This document shows, one piece after another, positions 47,963 to 57,101 of a stretch of 64,000 nt of DNA. The first letter of the stretch is position 1. Each line of letters starts with the position of its first letter. The stretch is from Mesorhizobium sp. (GTDB lineage Bacteria > Pseudomonadota > Alphaproteobacteria > Rhizobiales > Rhizobiaceae). The translations under genes and the position numbers were made by a program. The notes below the pieces were generated by a model. It did not search any database, was not told the DNA's origin, and saw only the letters and a program-made list of their open reading frames with translations. Location: positions 1-64,000 of the forward strand of contig NZ_SUHQ01000003.1 of NCBI RefSeq assembly GCF_004962245.1. Reading direction: 5' to 3'.

Positions 47963-49090
47963 ATGGCGGGGTCCGGGCGCAGCCAAGCCGAACAAGAGGT
48001 TCTTGATCGCCGCTTCATGGCGGCGGCCCTCAGGCTGTCGCGGAAGAACGCCGGGCGGACCTCGACCAATCCCTCGGTCGGCACGCTGATCGTACGCGAC
48101 GACGCCACCGGACCGATGATCGTCGGCACCGGCGTCACCGCTGTCGGCGGCCGGCCGCATGCCGAAACCGAGGCGTTGGCCGAGGCCGGCGAGCTCGCAC
48201 GCGGCGCCACCGCCTATGTCACGCTGGAGCCCTGCGCTCATCACGGCCGCACACCGCCTTGCGCCAACGCACTGGTCAATGCCGGCGTCGCGCGGGTGGT
48301 CGGGGCTGCGAGCGACCCCGATCCACGCGTGTCCGGCAAGGGCTACGCCATCCTGCGCGCCGCAGGTGTCGAGGTGGTCGAAAAGGTGCTCGCGGCGGAA
48401 GCCGCCGAGCAGATGGCCGGCTATATGATTCGATCTCTTAAAAAGCGCCCGGAAGTGATTCTGAAACTTGCACTTTCCAGCGACGGCAAGATCGGCGTGG
48501 AAGGCGAGGGGCAGGTTTCAATCACCGGCGACATCGCCCGGCGCGAAGTCTATCTGATGCGGGCCGAGGCCGACGGCATATTGATCGGCATCGGCACGGC
48601 GCTGGAGGATGATCCGGCGCTGACGGTGCGATTGCCGGGGCTGGAGAACCGTTCGCCGGCGCGCATCGTGCTCGACCGCCAGATCAGGCTGCCGGAGACG
48701 TCGAAACTGGTCGCCGGCGTCGACCGGGTTCCGCTCTATGTCGCCGCTTGTGCCGAAGCCGATCCGCACCGGCGGGCCGCGCTCGAACGCGTCGGCGTGC
48801 GCTTCATTGGCACCGAGACGTATGAAGGCGATATTGCGCTGCCGGAATTGCTTGAGGATCTGGCAGCGCTCGGCATGGCAAGCGTGCTGGTCGAGGGTGG
48901 CGCCAAGGTGGCCAAGGCTTTCCTCGCCGAAGGGCTGGTCGATCGCATTGTGCTGTTCCAGGGGCAGGAGCCGATCGGCAAGGGCGGCATTGCATCGCCC
49001 ATCGACGCCAATCATATCCCGGCAGGATTTCGCAAATTGCGCGACATGCGTTTCGGCGAAGACAGCTATGCCGAGTGGATAAGACCATGA
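47963..49090 (+). CDS. ribD: Bifunctional riboflavin biosynthesis protein RibD
   Basis: RibD deaminates and then reduces the pyrimidine intermediate of riboflavin synthesis. The N-terminal deaminase domain (about 15-150) has the zinc motifs GGRPHAETEALAEAG and LEPCAHHGRTPPCANAL. The C-terminal reductase domain (about 155-370) contains KLALSSDGKIG and VLVEGGAKVAKAFL. The length of 375 is normal. The last codons and the TGA stop lie inside a palindromic repeat that begins at 49083. Confidence 0.96.
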   Translation: MAGSGRSQAEQEVLDRRFMAAALRLSRKNAGRTSTNPSVGTLIVRDDATGPMIVGTGVTAVGGRPHAETEALAEAGELARGATAYVTLEPCAHHGRTPPCANALVNAGVARVVGAASDPDPRVSGKGYAILRAAGVEVVEKVLAAEAAEQMAGYMIRSLKKRPEVILKLALSSDGKIGVEGEGQVSITGDIARREVYLMRAEADGILIGIGTALEDDPALTVRLPGLENRSPARIVLDRQIRLPETSKLVAGVDRVPLYVAACAEADPHRRAALERVGVRFIGTETYEGDIALPELLEDLAALGMASVLVEGGAKVAKAFLAEGLVDRIVLFQGQEPIGKGGIASPIDANHIPAGFRKLRDMRFGEDSYAEWIRP

Positions 49091-49130
49091 TCCCAAAAAG
49101 TGGGAACCGGTTTTGGACAGGATCATGGTC
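49083..49130. repeat. Small palindromic element at the ribD stop codon
   Basis: GACCATGATC at 49083-49092 pairs with GATCATGGTC at 49121-49130; the centre contains AAAAAGTGGGAACCGGTTTTGG. The stop codon of ribD is part of the left arm (C-A-TGA). A related element at 52214 does the same for another gene. Confidence 0.8.
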
Positions 49131-49150
49131 AAACTGAAAGATAGGGTCTG

Positions 49151-49768
49151 ATGTTTACCGGAATTGTCACCGATGTTGGCACCGTCGCTGCCGTGAAGCC
49201 GCTCAGAGAAGGCGTCGGCTTGCGCATCGACACCGCCTATGACCCGCAGACGATCACTATCGGTGCCTCGATTTCCTGCGGCGGCGTCTGCCTAACGGTG
49301 ACGGCGCTGCCGGAACGCGGCGCCAATGCGAGGTGGTTCGAGGTCGAGGCCTGGGAAGAGGCACTCAGGCTGACGACAGCCATGGGCTGGAAGTCCGGCA
49401 CGAGGATCAATCTGGAGCGGGCGCTGAAGATCGGCGACGAGCTCGGTGGCCACATCGTTTCAGGCCATGTCGACGGCATGGCCGAAATCGTGGCGCGCAA
49501 GGAGGAGGGTGACGCCGTGCGCTTCACGCTGGAAGCGCCGCGCGAACTGGCCAAATTCATCGCGCCCAAGGGCTCCGTCGCGCTCGACGGCACATCGCTC
49601 ACCGTCAACAAGGTCGAAGGCACCCGCTTCGACGTGCTGCTGATCCATCACTCGCTGACGGTGACCACCTGGGGCGAACGCCAGGTCGGCGACCGCGTCA
49701 ACCTGGAAATCGACACCATGGCCCGCTACGCGGCGCGCTTGGCGGAGGCGGCGAAAGAGGGGCTTTGA
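49151..49768 (+). CDS. ribE: Riboflavin synthase, alpha subunit
   Basis: This enzyme dismutates two lumazine molecules to riboflavin. The 205-residue protein consists of two homologous lumazine-binding repeats, about 1-97 and 98-195. Each has the G-x-S-I/V-A/S-C/D-G motif: TIGASISCGGVCLTV and APKGSVALDGTSLTVN. The N-terminus MFTGIVTDVG and the GGHIVSGHVDG segment are diagnostic. It is followed by a small ORF whose start overlaps its stop, then ribH. Confidence 0.96.
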   Translation: MFTGIVTDVGTVAAVKPLREGVGLRIDTAYDPQTITIGASISCGGVCLTVTALPERGANARWFEVEAWEEALRLTTAMGWKSGTRINLERALKIGDELGGHIVSGHVDGMAEIVARKEEGDAVRFTLEAPRELAKFIAPKGSVALDGTSLTVNKVEGTRFDVLLIHHSLTVTTWGERQVGDRVNLEIDTMARYAARLAEAAKEGL

Positions 49769-49923
49769 TAGAGCAGAAGGACTTCCACAGAGAGCAACTG
49801 ACGCGCGAAGCTCTGGCCGATGTTGATGCCGGTCATGTGATTGACCACCGTGTCGTGCAGGCATGGGCTTTGAGCCTCGACACCGGTGATCCGCTTCAGA
49901 CATCGCGCCGGAAAATGAGATAG
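49765..49923 (+). CDS. Small 52-residue protein coupled to ribE (antitoxin-tail-like)
   Basis: A TTG start at 49765 overlaps the ribE stop (TTGA) and has AGAGGGG just upstream. The peptide contains FHREQLTREALADVDAGHVI and HRVVQAWALSLDTGDPL. The core D-V-D-A-G-x-V-I-D-H-x-x-V-Q-A-W-A-x-S-L is the C-terminal signature of rhizobial ribbon-helix-helix antitoxin-like proteins. The DNA-binding half is missing and no toxin gene adjoins it. It may be a remnant exploited as a coupled spacer, or a short functional protein. Confidence 0.5.
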   Translation: MIEQKDFHREQLTREALADVDAGHVIDHRVVQAWALSLDTGDPLQTSRRKMR

Positions 49924-50010
49924 TTGGGCAGACCTCCCGCGCCTCCAACAATCTTCTGCTTGCGATCAAACCGGCTTCGGCCTAAGTCACCGGCGTTCCC
50001 GGAGACATCA

Positions 50011-50505
50011 ATGGCTGGCACATCCCAACACGGCAAAGCGTTCATCCGCCCGAAGAAGAAGGCCCACCTTCTTGTCATCGAGGCGCGCTTCCACGACGAT
50101 CTTGCCGACGCGCTGCTGGAAGGCGCGACAAGCGCGCTCGAGGAAGCGGGCGCGACATACGATGTCGTCACCGTTCCGGGCTCGCTCGAAATTCCCGCGG
50201 TGATTTCCTTCGCACTCGACGGCGCCGCCGAAGGCGGGACGAACTACGACGGTTTTGTCGCCCTCGGCACCGTCGTGCGCGGTGACACCTATCATTTCGA
50301 CATCGTTGCCAATGAATCCAGCCGTGCCCTGATGGACCTTTCCGTGCAGGACTCGGTCTGCATCGGCAACGGCATCCTGACCACCGAAAATGACGAGCAG
50401 GCCTGGACGCGGGCCAGGCGTTCGGAGGGCGACAAGGGTGGCTTTGCCGCGCGTGCGGCGCTGACTATGATAGCCCTGAAGCAACAGCTGGGAGAGCGAT
50501 CGTGA
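50011..50505 (+). CDS. ribH: 6,7-dimethyl-8-ribityllumazine synthase
   Basis: RibH condenses the pyrimidine with dihydroxybutanone phosphate to lumazine. The 164-residue protein shows [18 protein letters not shown], the substrate loop [12 protein letters not shown] and the active site [20 protein letters not shown] with its histidine. The ATG at 50011 with GGAG upstream is used; an upstream extension is not native in character. Its stop overlaps the nusB start (GTGA), typical of the ribH-nusB pair. Confidence 0.96.
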   Translation: MAGTSQHGKAFIRPKKKAHLLVIEARFHDDLADALLEGATSALEEAGATYDVVTVPGSLEIPAVISFALDGAAEGGTNYDGFVALGTVVRGDTYHFDIVANESSRALMDLSVQDSVCIGNGILTTENDEQAWTRARRSEGDKGGFAARAALTMIALKQQLGERS

Positions 50506-51002
50506 GCGAACCCGCATCACCCGGCCAACCCGCGGTACGCCACGCCAACAAGCGCGGTGCTGCCCGTCTGGCCGCCGTGCAGGCGCTCTACCAGATGGAT
50601 GTGGCCGGCAGCGGCATCTTCGAGATCACCGCCGAGTACGAGGCCTTCAGGCTTGGCAAGGAAGTCGACGGCGCGCTTTATCGTGAGGCGGACGCGCAAT
50701 GGTTTCGCGCCATCCTCGCCGGCGTGGTCGAGAACCAGAAGACCATCGATCCGATCATCCGCCAGGCGCTGACCGAGGACTGGCCGTTGTCCAGGCTCGA
50801 TTCGACGCTGCGCGCCATCCTGCGCGCCGGCGTCTACGAACTGATGAAGCGAGAGGACGTGCCGGTGGCCGTCATCGTTTCGGAATATGTCGACATCGCC
50901 AAGGCGTTTTACGAAGAAGACGAGCCGAAGCTGGTCAATGCGGTGCTCGATCGCGTGTCGCGCCGGGTGCGCGGCGAGGGGCGTGGCAAGGACGCTTCAT
51001 GA
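50502..51002 (+). CDS. nusB: Transcription antitermination factor NusB
   Basis: NusB acts with NusE in antitermination of rRNA operons. The 166-residue all-helical protein begins at GTG with [22 protein letters not shown], and has the conserved [21 protein letters not shown] and [31 protein letters not shown]. It overlaps ribH upstream and an MFS gene downstream (ATGA), so three genes are translationally linked. Confidence 0.96.
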   Translation: MSEPASPGQPAVRHANKRGAARLAAVQALYQMDVAGSGIFEITAEYEAFRLGKEVDGALYREADAQWFRAILAGVVENQKTIDPIIRQALTEDWPLSRLDSTLRAILRAGVYELMKREDVPVAVIVSEYVDIAKAFYEEDEPKLVNAVLDRVSRRVRGEGRGKDAS

Positions 51003-52219
51003 CAGCCATCGTTATCATCGAGGCTGGCAGGGAAGCCCGCCGCACGGCGCTCATCCTTGCCGCTTCGCAGGCAATCATCGGTTCGGCCGCACCCATCGCC
51101 ATTTCCATGGGTGGGTTGGCCGGGCACTATCTGCTCGGCTCCGACAAGTCGCTGGCGACGGCGCCAATCACCGGCTTCAACGTCGGCGTGGCGCTCGGCG
51201 CACTGCCGGCCGCCGCCATCATCCGCTGGCTCGGCCAGCGCGACGGCTTCATGACCGGCACGATTGTCACCGCGCTCGGTGGTCTGGTCGCCACGCTGGC
51301 GCTGTTTCAAGCCAGCTTTTGGCTGTTCGCCTTCGGCCTGACCGTGATTGGCATCGGCGGTGCCTTCGTCCAGCAATTCCGCTTCGCCGCCGCCGACAAC
51401 GCGCCGTCTGAATTCAAGGCGCGCGCGATCTCCTTCGTGCTGGCCGGCGGCATCGTCACCGCCATCCTTGGGCCGCAGATCGTCATCTTCACCCGCGAAT
51501 TGTTTGCACCGGTGATGTTTGCCGGTTCGTTCGCATCCATCCTGGTTTTGGCGGCGGTCGGCGCCGCCATCCTGTCGTTCCTGCGCATCCCGGCCAAGGC
51601 AGCCGGTAAAGTGGAAATCGCCGATAGCGACGCGCGGCCGCTCTCCGAGATCGTGACCAGGCCGCGTTTCGTTGCGGCGCTGTTTTGTGCCGTCGGCAGC
51701 TACGCGCTGATGAGCTTCGTCATGACCGGCGCACCGCTGGCCATGGTCGGCTGTGGCCTGTCGACGGATGATGCCACGCTCGGCATTTCCTGGCATGTCA
51801 TGGCGATGTTCGCCCCGAGCTTTTTCACCGGTTCGCTGATCCATCGCTTCGGTGCCGAACGGATCGTCGCGACCGGACTTGTGTTGCTGATCGGCTGCGC
51901 CGTGATAGCGCTCTCGGGCTTGGCGTTGTGGCAATTCTGGACGGCGCTGATCTTACTCGGCCTCGGCTGGAATTTCGGCTTCATCGGCGCCACCGCCATG
52001 GTGGCCGACAGCTACCGGCCATCCGAGAAGGGCAAGGTCCAGGGTTTTCACGACTTCGTCCTGTTCGGCTCCGTCGCCTTCGCCTCTTTGATGTCGGGTG
52101 CCGTCTACAATGCCTGGGGCTGGGACATGCTGAACTGGATCATCTTCCCGGTGACGGTGCTGTGCTTCGTGGCGCTGGGAGTGTTGAAGATGACGAGCGC
52201 GCGGCCGACCAACGCATGA
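50999..52219 (+). CDS. MFS transporter
   Basis: The 406-residue protein has 12 helices in two halves. The cytoplasmic loops contain [12 protein letters not shown] and HRFGAERIV, motif-A-like, and a central loop with [11 protein letters not shown]. It is a member of a rhizobial MFS group common beside nusB; the substrate is unknown. Translation is coupled to nusB through a four-base overlap. Its stop codon lies within a palindromic element starting at 52214. Confidence 0.85.
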   Translation: MTAIVIIEAGREARRTALILAASQAIIGSAAPIAISMGGLAGHYLLGSDKSLATAPITGFNVGVALGALPAAAIIRWLGQRDGFMTGTIVTALGGLVATLALFQASFWLFAFGLTVIGIGGAFVQQFRFAAADNAPSEFKARAISFVLAGGIVTAILGPQIVIFTRELFAPVMFAGSFASILVLAAVGAAILSFLRIPAKAAGKVEIADSDARPLSEIVTRPRFVAALFCAVGSYALMSFVMTGAPLAMVGCGLSTDDATLGISWHVMAMFAPSFFTGSLIHRFGAERIVATGLVLLIGCAVIALSGLALWQFWTALILLGLGWNFGFIGATAMVADSYRPSEKGKVQGFHDFVLFGSVAFASLMSGAVYNAWGWDMLNWIIFPVTVLCFVALGVLKMTSARPTNA

Positions 52220-52310
52220 CCCCGAACCGAAGGTCGGAAAGGATCATGCGCAAAAATCAAAAGTGCTACAGCGTCCTTTGCGCGTCCAAACGGACGCGCG
52301 GCGCTGTAGT
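52214..52310. repeat. Composite palindromic element after the MFS gene
   Basis: The left part (GCATGACC.. to ..GGATCATGC, 52214-52249) matches the element at 49083. The right part forms a second stem, CTACAGCG (52266-52273) with CGCTGTAG (52302-52309), containing CGCGTCC / GGACGCG. The MFS stop codon lies in the left arm. It ends before the promoter region of the ABC transporter operon. Confidence 0.78.
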
Positions 52311-52471
52311 GACATGACGCTGTCGGGACGAGGCGGCAGCGGCCTCACCCGCGTTCGAACAAAATTATTGCGCCTATCCCTCTTCTTATGAAACCGTGTG
52401 CCCCGACGGGGCATTGAAGCCATGCTCATATGCGGCAGCCGTAGTCCGGTTCTCAGCAAGGGATTTGTGAA

Positions 52472-53383
52472 ATGTTTTCAGTCAAGGTTTTGACCGGCGC
52501 GGCACTGGCGCTCGGCATCACCGCGGCCTCGGCGAGCGCCCAGGTGGTGGTCTCGTCGAAGATCGATACCGAAGGCGGCGTGCTCGGCAACATCATCCAA
52601 CTGGTGCTGAACGCCAACAACATCCAGACCACCGACCGCATCCAGCTCGGCGGCACCCCGGTGGTGCGCAAGGCGATCACCGCCGGCGAGATCGACATCT
52701 ATCCGGAATACACCGGCAATGCCGCCTTCTTCTTCGAAAAGGCCGACGACCCCGTGTGGAAGGACGCCGCGAAGGCCTATGAGGCGGCCAAGAAGCTCGA
52801 CTATGACGCCAACAAGATCGTCTGGCTGTCGCCGTCGCCAGCCAATAACACCTGGGCGATCGCGCTGCGCAAGGAGGTCGCCGAGACCAACAAGCTGGCG
52901 ACGCTGTCCGACTTCGGTAAATACGTCTCGGGCGGCGGCCAGGTGGTGCTGGCGGCCTCGGCCGAGTTCGTCAATTCAGCTGCTGCCTTGCCGGCCTTCC
53001 AGACCACCTATGGCTTCACGCTGAAGCCGGACCAGCTGATCACGCTGTCCGGCGGCGATACCGCGGCGACCATCGCCGCCGCCGCGAACCAGACCAATGG
53101 CGCCAACGCCGCCATGGTCTACGGCACCGACGGCGGCATCGCGCCGTCCGGCCTGGTCGTGCTCGACGACGACAAGGGTGTGCAGCCGGTCTATCAGCCG
53201 GCGCCGATCATCCGCGAGGCGGTGCTGAAGGAGCATCCCGAGATCGAGACGTTGCTGAAGCCGGTCTTCGCCAAGCTTGATCTCGTCACCCTGCAGGAAC
53301 TGAACGGCCGCGTGCAGGTCGGCGGCGAGCCGGCCAAGGGCGTCGCCGAGGACTTTTTGAAGAAGAATGGGTTCTTGAAATAG
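52472..53383 (+). CDS. ABC transporter substrate-binding protein (OsmF/ProX-like)
   Basis: The 303-residue protein is periplasmic with a signal peptide (KVLTGAALALGITAASASA). It has the OpuBC/OsmF fold: VVVSSKIDTEGGVLGNII, TTDRIQLGGTPVVRKAITAGEIDIYPEYTGN (the classical Y-P-E-Y-T-G signature) and a C-terminal FAKLDLVTLQELNGRV. Substrates of such proteins are glycine betaine, choline or related compatible solutes. It is followed, after a repeat, by the permease and ATPase genes of the same system. Confidence 0.9.
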   Translation: MFSVKVLTGAALALGITAASASAQVVVSSKIDTEGGVLGNIIQLVLNANNIQTTDRIQLGGTPVVRKAITAGEIDIYPEYTGNAAFFFEKADDPVWKDAAKAYEAAKKLDYDANKIVWLSPSPANNTWAIALRKEVAETNKLATLSDFGKYVSGGGQVVLAASAEFVNSAAALPAFQTTYGFTLKPDQLITLSGGDTAATIAAAANQTNGANAAMVYGTDGGIAPSGLVVLDDDKGVQPVYQPAPIIREAVLKEHPEIETLLKPVFAKLDLVTLQELNGRVQVGGEPAKGVAEDFLKKNGFLK

Positions 53384-53432
53384 TCACCCAGCTTTGAAAA
53401 TGACGCTGGTGAGAGGCGCCCCGTTGCAACTG

Positions 53433-53702
53433 CCGATCTCCCCCCTTGCGGGGGAGATGTCCGGCAGGACAGAGGGGGGTGCTGTCCCGCTGGCCTATCG
53501 GCCCGTCACAGCCACGTCCCTCGGCAGATGTCTTTATGGACGAGCTGACGCTCGAAAGTTGGCGATCCTTCCCACCCCCCTCTGGCCTGCCGGCCATCTC
53601 CCCCGCAAGGGGGGAGATCGGATGTCGTTTTGGCTTTCGCCAATCTCCAACGCCGCCGGACGGGCGCTCTTCACGAAGCTACCAATCTCCCCGCTCGGGG
53701 GG
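53433..53702. repeat. Paired palindromic element (type B) inside the ABC operon
   Basis: Two type B units at 53433-53470 and about 53570-53621 face each other, the reverse arrangement to 12463-12626. A third partial unit (AATCTCCCCGCTCGGGGGG, 53684-53702) sits right before the permease start and may provide its ribosome site. The 324-bp gap 53384-53707 contains nothing else. The hairpins could stop or stabilise transcripts after the binding-protein gene. Confidence 0.75.
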
Positions 53703-53707
53703 CTTCG

Positions 53708-54874
53708 ATGACCAGCCGCTTCGACAAGCTCGGCGTGGTCATCGCCGCGATCGTTGCCTATGCGGCTTTCGCGGCGCCTTTCGCCACCTTCCGTGCCAAC
53801 CGCATCGTGCCCGGCGAAGCGCGGTCGATTCTGGAGGCGTTGCCACCAGAGATCGGTCCGCTGCTGCTGGCGATCGTCGTCGCCGCGGCGCTCATCGCGC
53901 TGTTGAAGACGCCGCTGATCCTGCGCCTTGCCGCCAGTGTGGTTGCGCTTGCAGCACTGACGCTGCTGATCGGTGTCGCCGGCAGCTTTCTGACGCCTGA
54001 GGGCAATACCTTTGCCCGCGTCTCGCCGGCCTCGGGTTTCTGGCTGCTCATCTTCGCCTTTACGCTTTTGCTCGCCGATGTGCTGACAAGGCTGAACCTG
54101 TCGCCATCGGCGCGGATCGGCGTGCTTGTCGTCGCGGCAGCGGCGGTCGGCCTGCTGCTGGTCTCGGGAAGCTGGGACAATCTGTCGATCCTCAAGGAAT
54201 ACGCCAACCGTGCCGACAGCTTCTGGAGGGAAGGCTCCAAGCATGTGACGCTGGCGCTGGGTTCGCTGGCGGCAGCTGTGGTCGTCGGCCTGCCGCTCGG
54301 CATCCTCTGCCACCGTGTCGAAAAATTGCGGGCCGGCGTGCTCAACGTCCTGAACATCATCCAGACCATTCCCTCGATCGCGCTGTTCGGCCTGTTGATC
54401 GCGCCGCTCGGCTGGGTCGCAACGCATGTGCCCGGCGCAGCCTCCCTCGGCATTCGCGGCATCGGCACCGCACCCGCCTTCGTCGCCCTGTTCCTCTATT
54501 CGCTGCTGCCGGTGGTGGCCAACACCGTGGTCGGCCTTGCCGGCGTGCCGCGCGCTGCCAACGACGCAGCGCGCGGCATGGGCATGACCGACAGCCAGCG
54601 CCTGTTCGGCGTCGAGTTTCCACTGGCCTTTCCGGTGATCCTCACCGGTATCCGTATCGTGCTGGTCCAGAACATCGGCCTTGCCACCATTGCCGCGCTG
54701 ATCGGCGGCGGCGGCTTCGGCGTGTTCGTGTTCCAGGGCGTCGGCCAGACGGCGATGGACCTGGTGCTGCTCGGCGCCGTGCCGACGGTGGCGCTGGCCT
54801 TTGCCGCTGCCATCATCCTCGACGCGGTCATCGAAATGACCTCCACCAAGAGACGCGAGGCACAACCCGCATGA
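53708..54874 (+). CDS. ABC transporter permease (OpuB/YehY-like)
   Basis: The 388-residue permease has an unusual N-terminal extension with four to five helices before the binding-protein-dependent transport domain (about 195-385). The EAA loop appears as NDAARGMGMTDSQRLFGVEFPLAFPVILTG. This extended type is typical of the YehWXYZ osmoprotectant systems. The start ATG 53708 has GGGGGG of the repeat upstream. It overlaps the ATPase gene by four bases. Confidence 0.88.
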   Translation: MTSRFDKLGVVIAAIVAYAAFAAPFATFRANRIVPGEARSILEALPPEIGPLLLAIVVAAALIALLKTPLILRLAASVVALAALTLLIGVAGSFLTPEGNTFARVSPASGFWLLIFAFTLLLADVLTRLNLSPSARIGVLVVAAAAVGLLLVSGSWDNLSILKEYANRADSFWREGSKHVTLALGSLAAAVVVGLPLGILCHRVEKLRAGVLNVLNIIQTIPSIALFGLLIAPLGWVATHVPGAASLGIRGIGTAPAFVALFLYSLLPVVANTVVGLAGVPRAANDAARGMGMTDSQRLFGVEFPLAFPVILTGIRIVLVQNIGLATIAALIGGGGFGVFVFQGVGQTAMDLVLLGAVPTVALAFAAAIILDAVIEMTSTKRREAQPA

Positions 54875-55809
54875 TCGAGATCGAAGGCATTACCAAGCGC
54901 TACGACGCGACAGCGGTGGTTGACGATGTATCGATGGTGATCGAGCCGCGCACCATCACCGTCATCGTCGGCACCTCCGGCTCCGGCAAGACGACGCTGC
55001 TTCGCATGATCAACCGGCTGGTCGAGCCGACCGCGGGCGTGATCAAGCTTGACGGCGCCGACAACCGCTCGCTGCCCGGTTACGAACTGCGCCGCAGCAT
55101 CGGCTACGCCATCCAGGGCCATGGGCTGTTTCCGCATCGCACGGTGGCGCAGAACATCGCCACCGTGCCGGTGCTGCTCGGCTGGGATGCGGTCCGCATC
55201 AAGCGCCGTGTCGACGAGTTGATGACGCTCTACCAGCTCGATCCGGAGGCGTTCGGGCCACGCTATCCGCACGAGCTCTCCGGCGGCCAGCAGCAGCGCG
55301 TCGGTGTCGCCCGCGCGCTCGCCGCGGAACCCAACGTGCTGTTGATGGACGAGCCGTTCGGCGCGCTCGATCCGATCATCCGCAACAAGGCGCAGGAGGA
55401 TCTTTTGGCGATCCAGAAGCGCTTCGGCACCACCATCATCCTCGTCACCCATGACATGGAGGAGGCGGTGCATATGGGCGACAAGATCGCGGTGATGGAT
55501 GCCGGCAAGCTGGTGCAATATGCCAAGCCCGCCGAGATCCTGGCGAAGCCGGCCAGCGCCTTCGTCGAGACCTTGGTCGGCGCCAGCGAAAAACCGTTCA
55601 GGCTGCTGTCGCTTGGCCGGGTGAGCGACGCAGTCGAGAAGGGCGCCGCCGAAGGCGAGGCGATCCCCGGCGACGCCAGCCAGCGCGATGCGCTGGCCGA
55701 ACTGCTGTGGTCGGGCCGACCGGCGCTGCCGGTGAAAGGCGCCGACGGCAAGCCGCTCGGCCGCGTGACGGTGAACGGGCTGGTGAAACGCGCGGCGAGG
55801 CCGGCATGA
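54871..55809 (+). CDS. ABC transporter ATP-binding protein (osmoprotectant type)
   Basis: The 312-residue ATPase has Walker A VGTSGSGKTTLLR, the signature LSGGQQQRVGVARAL, Walker B VLLMDEPFGALD and the H-loop VTHDMEEAVHMG. After residue 225 a C-terminal part follows with a reduced CBS-like region (LSLGRVSDAV..ALPVKGADGKPLGRVTVNGLV), as in OpuCA-type ATPases that sense ionic strength. Four-base overlaps on both sides couple it to the two permease genes. Confidence 0.93.
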   Translation: MIEIEGITKRYDATAVVDDVSMVIEPRTITVIVGTSGSGKTTLLRMINRLVEPTAGVIKLDGADNRSLPGYELRRSIGYAIQGHGLFPHRTVAQNIATVPVLLGWDAVRIKRRVDELMTLYQLDPEAFGPRYPHELSGGQQQRVGVARALAAEPNVLLMDEPFGALDPIIRNKAQEDLLAIQKRFGTTIILVTHDMEEAVHMGDKIAVMDAGKLVQYAKPAEILAKPASAFVETLVGASEKPFRLLSLGRVSDAVEKGAAEGEAIPGDASQRDALAELLWSGRPALPVKGADGKPLGRVTVNGLVKRAARPA

Positions 55810-56555
55810 AAGCCTGGCTTCCGTCGCTGCTCAGGCTTGTTCTGGTGGGGCTGCTGGTTGCCTTCGTGACCAATCCCGGCTGGTTCGAACCGCTGCTAAA
55901 GCCGCTGACCGAGAACAACGCGCCGGCGATCTACAACCAGGGCAGCCTGCTGACGCTGACGCTGCTGCATCTGAGGACCGTGCTGATCGCCACCGTGGCC
56001 GCCACCATCGTTGCCGTGGCGCTCGCCATCCTGGTCACCAGGCCGGCCGGCGTCGAATTCCTGCCGCTGTCGCGCAGCCTGGTCAATATCGGCCAGACCT
56101 TTCCGCCGGTGGCGGTGCTGGCTGTGGCCGTGCCGGCCGTCGGCTTCGGCGAGAAGCCGACTCTGATCGCGCTGTTTCTCTATGGCCTGCTGCCGATCTT
56201 CGAGAACGCGCTGACCGGCCTGACGACGCTGCCGGTCAATGTGGTCGAGGCGGCGCGCGGCGCCGGCATGACCGGCTGGCAAAGGCTGGTCAAGGTCGAG
56301 CTGCCGCTCAGTATGCCGATCATTCTCGCCGGCATCCGGCTGTCGGTGGTCATCGGCCTCGCCACCGCCACGATCGGCTCGACCGTGGCGGCCAAAACGC
56401 TGGGCGAAGTGATCATCGCCGGTCTGCTGTCGAACAACCTCGCCTTCGTCCTGCAGGGCGGCCTGATCGTCGCGGCCCTTGCCGTGCTGATCTATGACGG
56501 GCTGTCGGCGATCGAGCGCTACACGGCGCGCCGCATGGGGCGGGAGACGCGATAG
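55806..56555 (+). CDS. ABC transporter permease, second subunit (YehW-like)
   Basis: The 249-residue permease has six helices and an EAA loop reading VEAARGAGMTGWQRLVKVELPLSMPIILAG. It lacks the long N-terminal part of the other permease, as is usual for the YehW-type partner. It is the last gene of the operon. The region downstream contains degraded fragments rather than further transporter genes. Confidence 0.9.
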   Translation: MKAWLPSLLRLVLVGLLVAFVTNPGWFEPLLKPLTENNAPAIYNQGSLLTLTLLHLRTVLIATVAATIVAVALAILVTRPAGVEFLPLSRSLVNIGQTFPPVAVLAVAVPAVGFGEKPTLIALFLYGLLPIFENALTGLTTLPVNVVEAARGAGMTGWQRLVKVELPLSMPIILAGIRLSVVIGLATATIGSTVAAKTLGEVIIAGLLSNNLAFVLQGGLIVAALAVLIYDGLSAIERYTARRMGRETR

Positions 56556-56755
56556 CGTCTCGGGCGAAGTTCTCTGGTTTTCAGTGTCCGCCCGAACGGG
56601 CCGGGTGGTCGAGCGTCAGTTCGAGCTTGGTGCCCGTCTCGCCCGCGATCCAGCGGCGGCGGATCACTGCAAAATCATACTGTCTTCCAGCTTTCACAAA
56701 AGAAACCAGATCACCCACGGCGCAACCACTGTCGAGATCGAGGGCTTCGACAGTC

Positions 56756-57009
56756 TCCGCAATGCCTTGTGGCAGGCGCGCAATGCCAGCGGACAGGCTT
56801 TCAACGACGCCAAGAAGTTCGCGGTGATCGCCACCACCTTGGGTTTCCTGATCTGGTACTTTGGTTTCATGGTGGTGGGCGGCGAATGGTTCGCTATGTG
56901 GCAGTCCAGCGTCTGGAATGGTCAGCAAAAGGCATTCATGTTCTACATGACCATGCTGGCGGTGCTGATCTTCGTTGTCCAGCCTGACGGCGACCTGCGC
57001 AAAAGCTGA
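56756..57009 (+). pseudogene. DUF2165 protein, C-terminal remnant
   Basis: The frame ending at 57009 contains FNDAKKFAVIATTLGFLIWYF, GFMVVGGEWFAMWQSSVWNG and FMFYMTMLAVLIFVVQPD, the last two helices of DUF2165 membrane proteins, which normally have about 160-170 residues and four helices. Upstream of about 56756 the reading is unrelated and no ribosome site is present. On the other strand, 56583-56745 reads DLVSFVKAGRQYDFAVIRRRW and TGTKLELTLDHPAR, another protein-like remnant. The interval looks like a scar of rearrangement. Confidence 0.65.
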
Positions 57010-57101
57010 CGACCGCCAGCCGATTTCAATCGATCTAATTAGGCGGCGGCGCTGGCGCACATAGCTTTTAGGCGAAAGCCGGGCAAAAACCGAACAATAT
57101 C

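Noticed and set aside
48900..50011. FMN riboswitch for the riboflavin genes
   Set aside because: No conserved RFN-type multi-stem leader was seen before ribD, ribE or ribH; the genes overlap or are only 2-90 bp apart apart from the small ORF.
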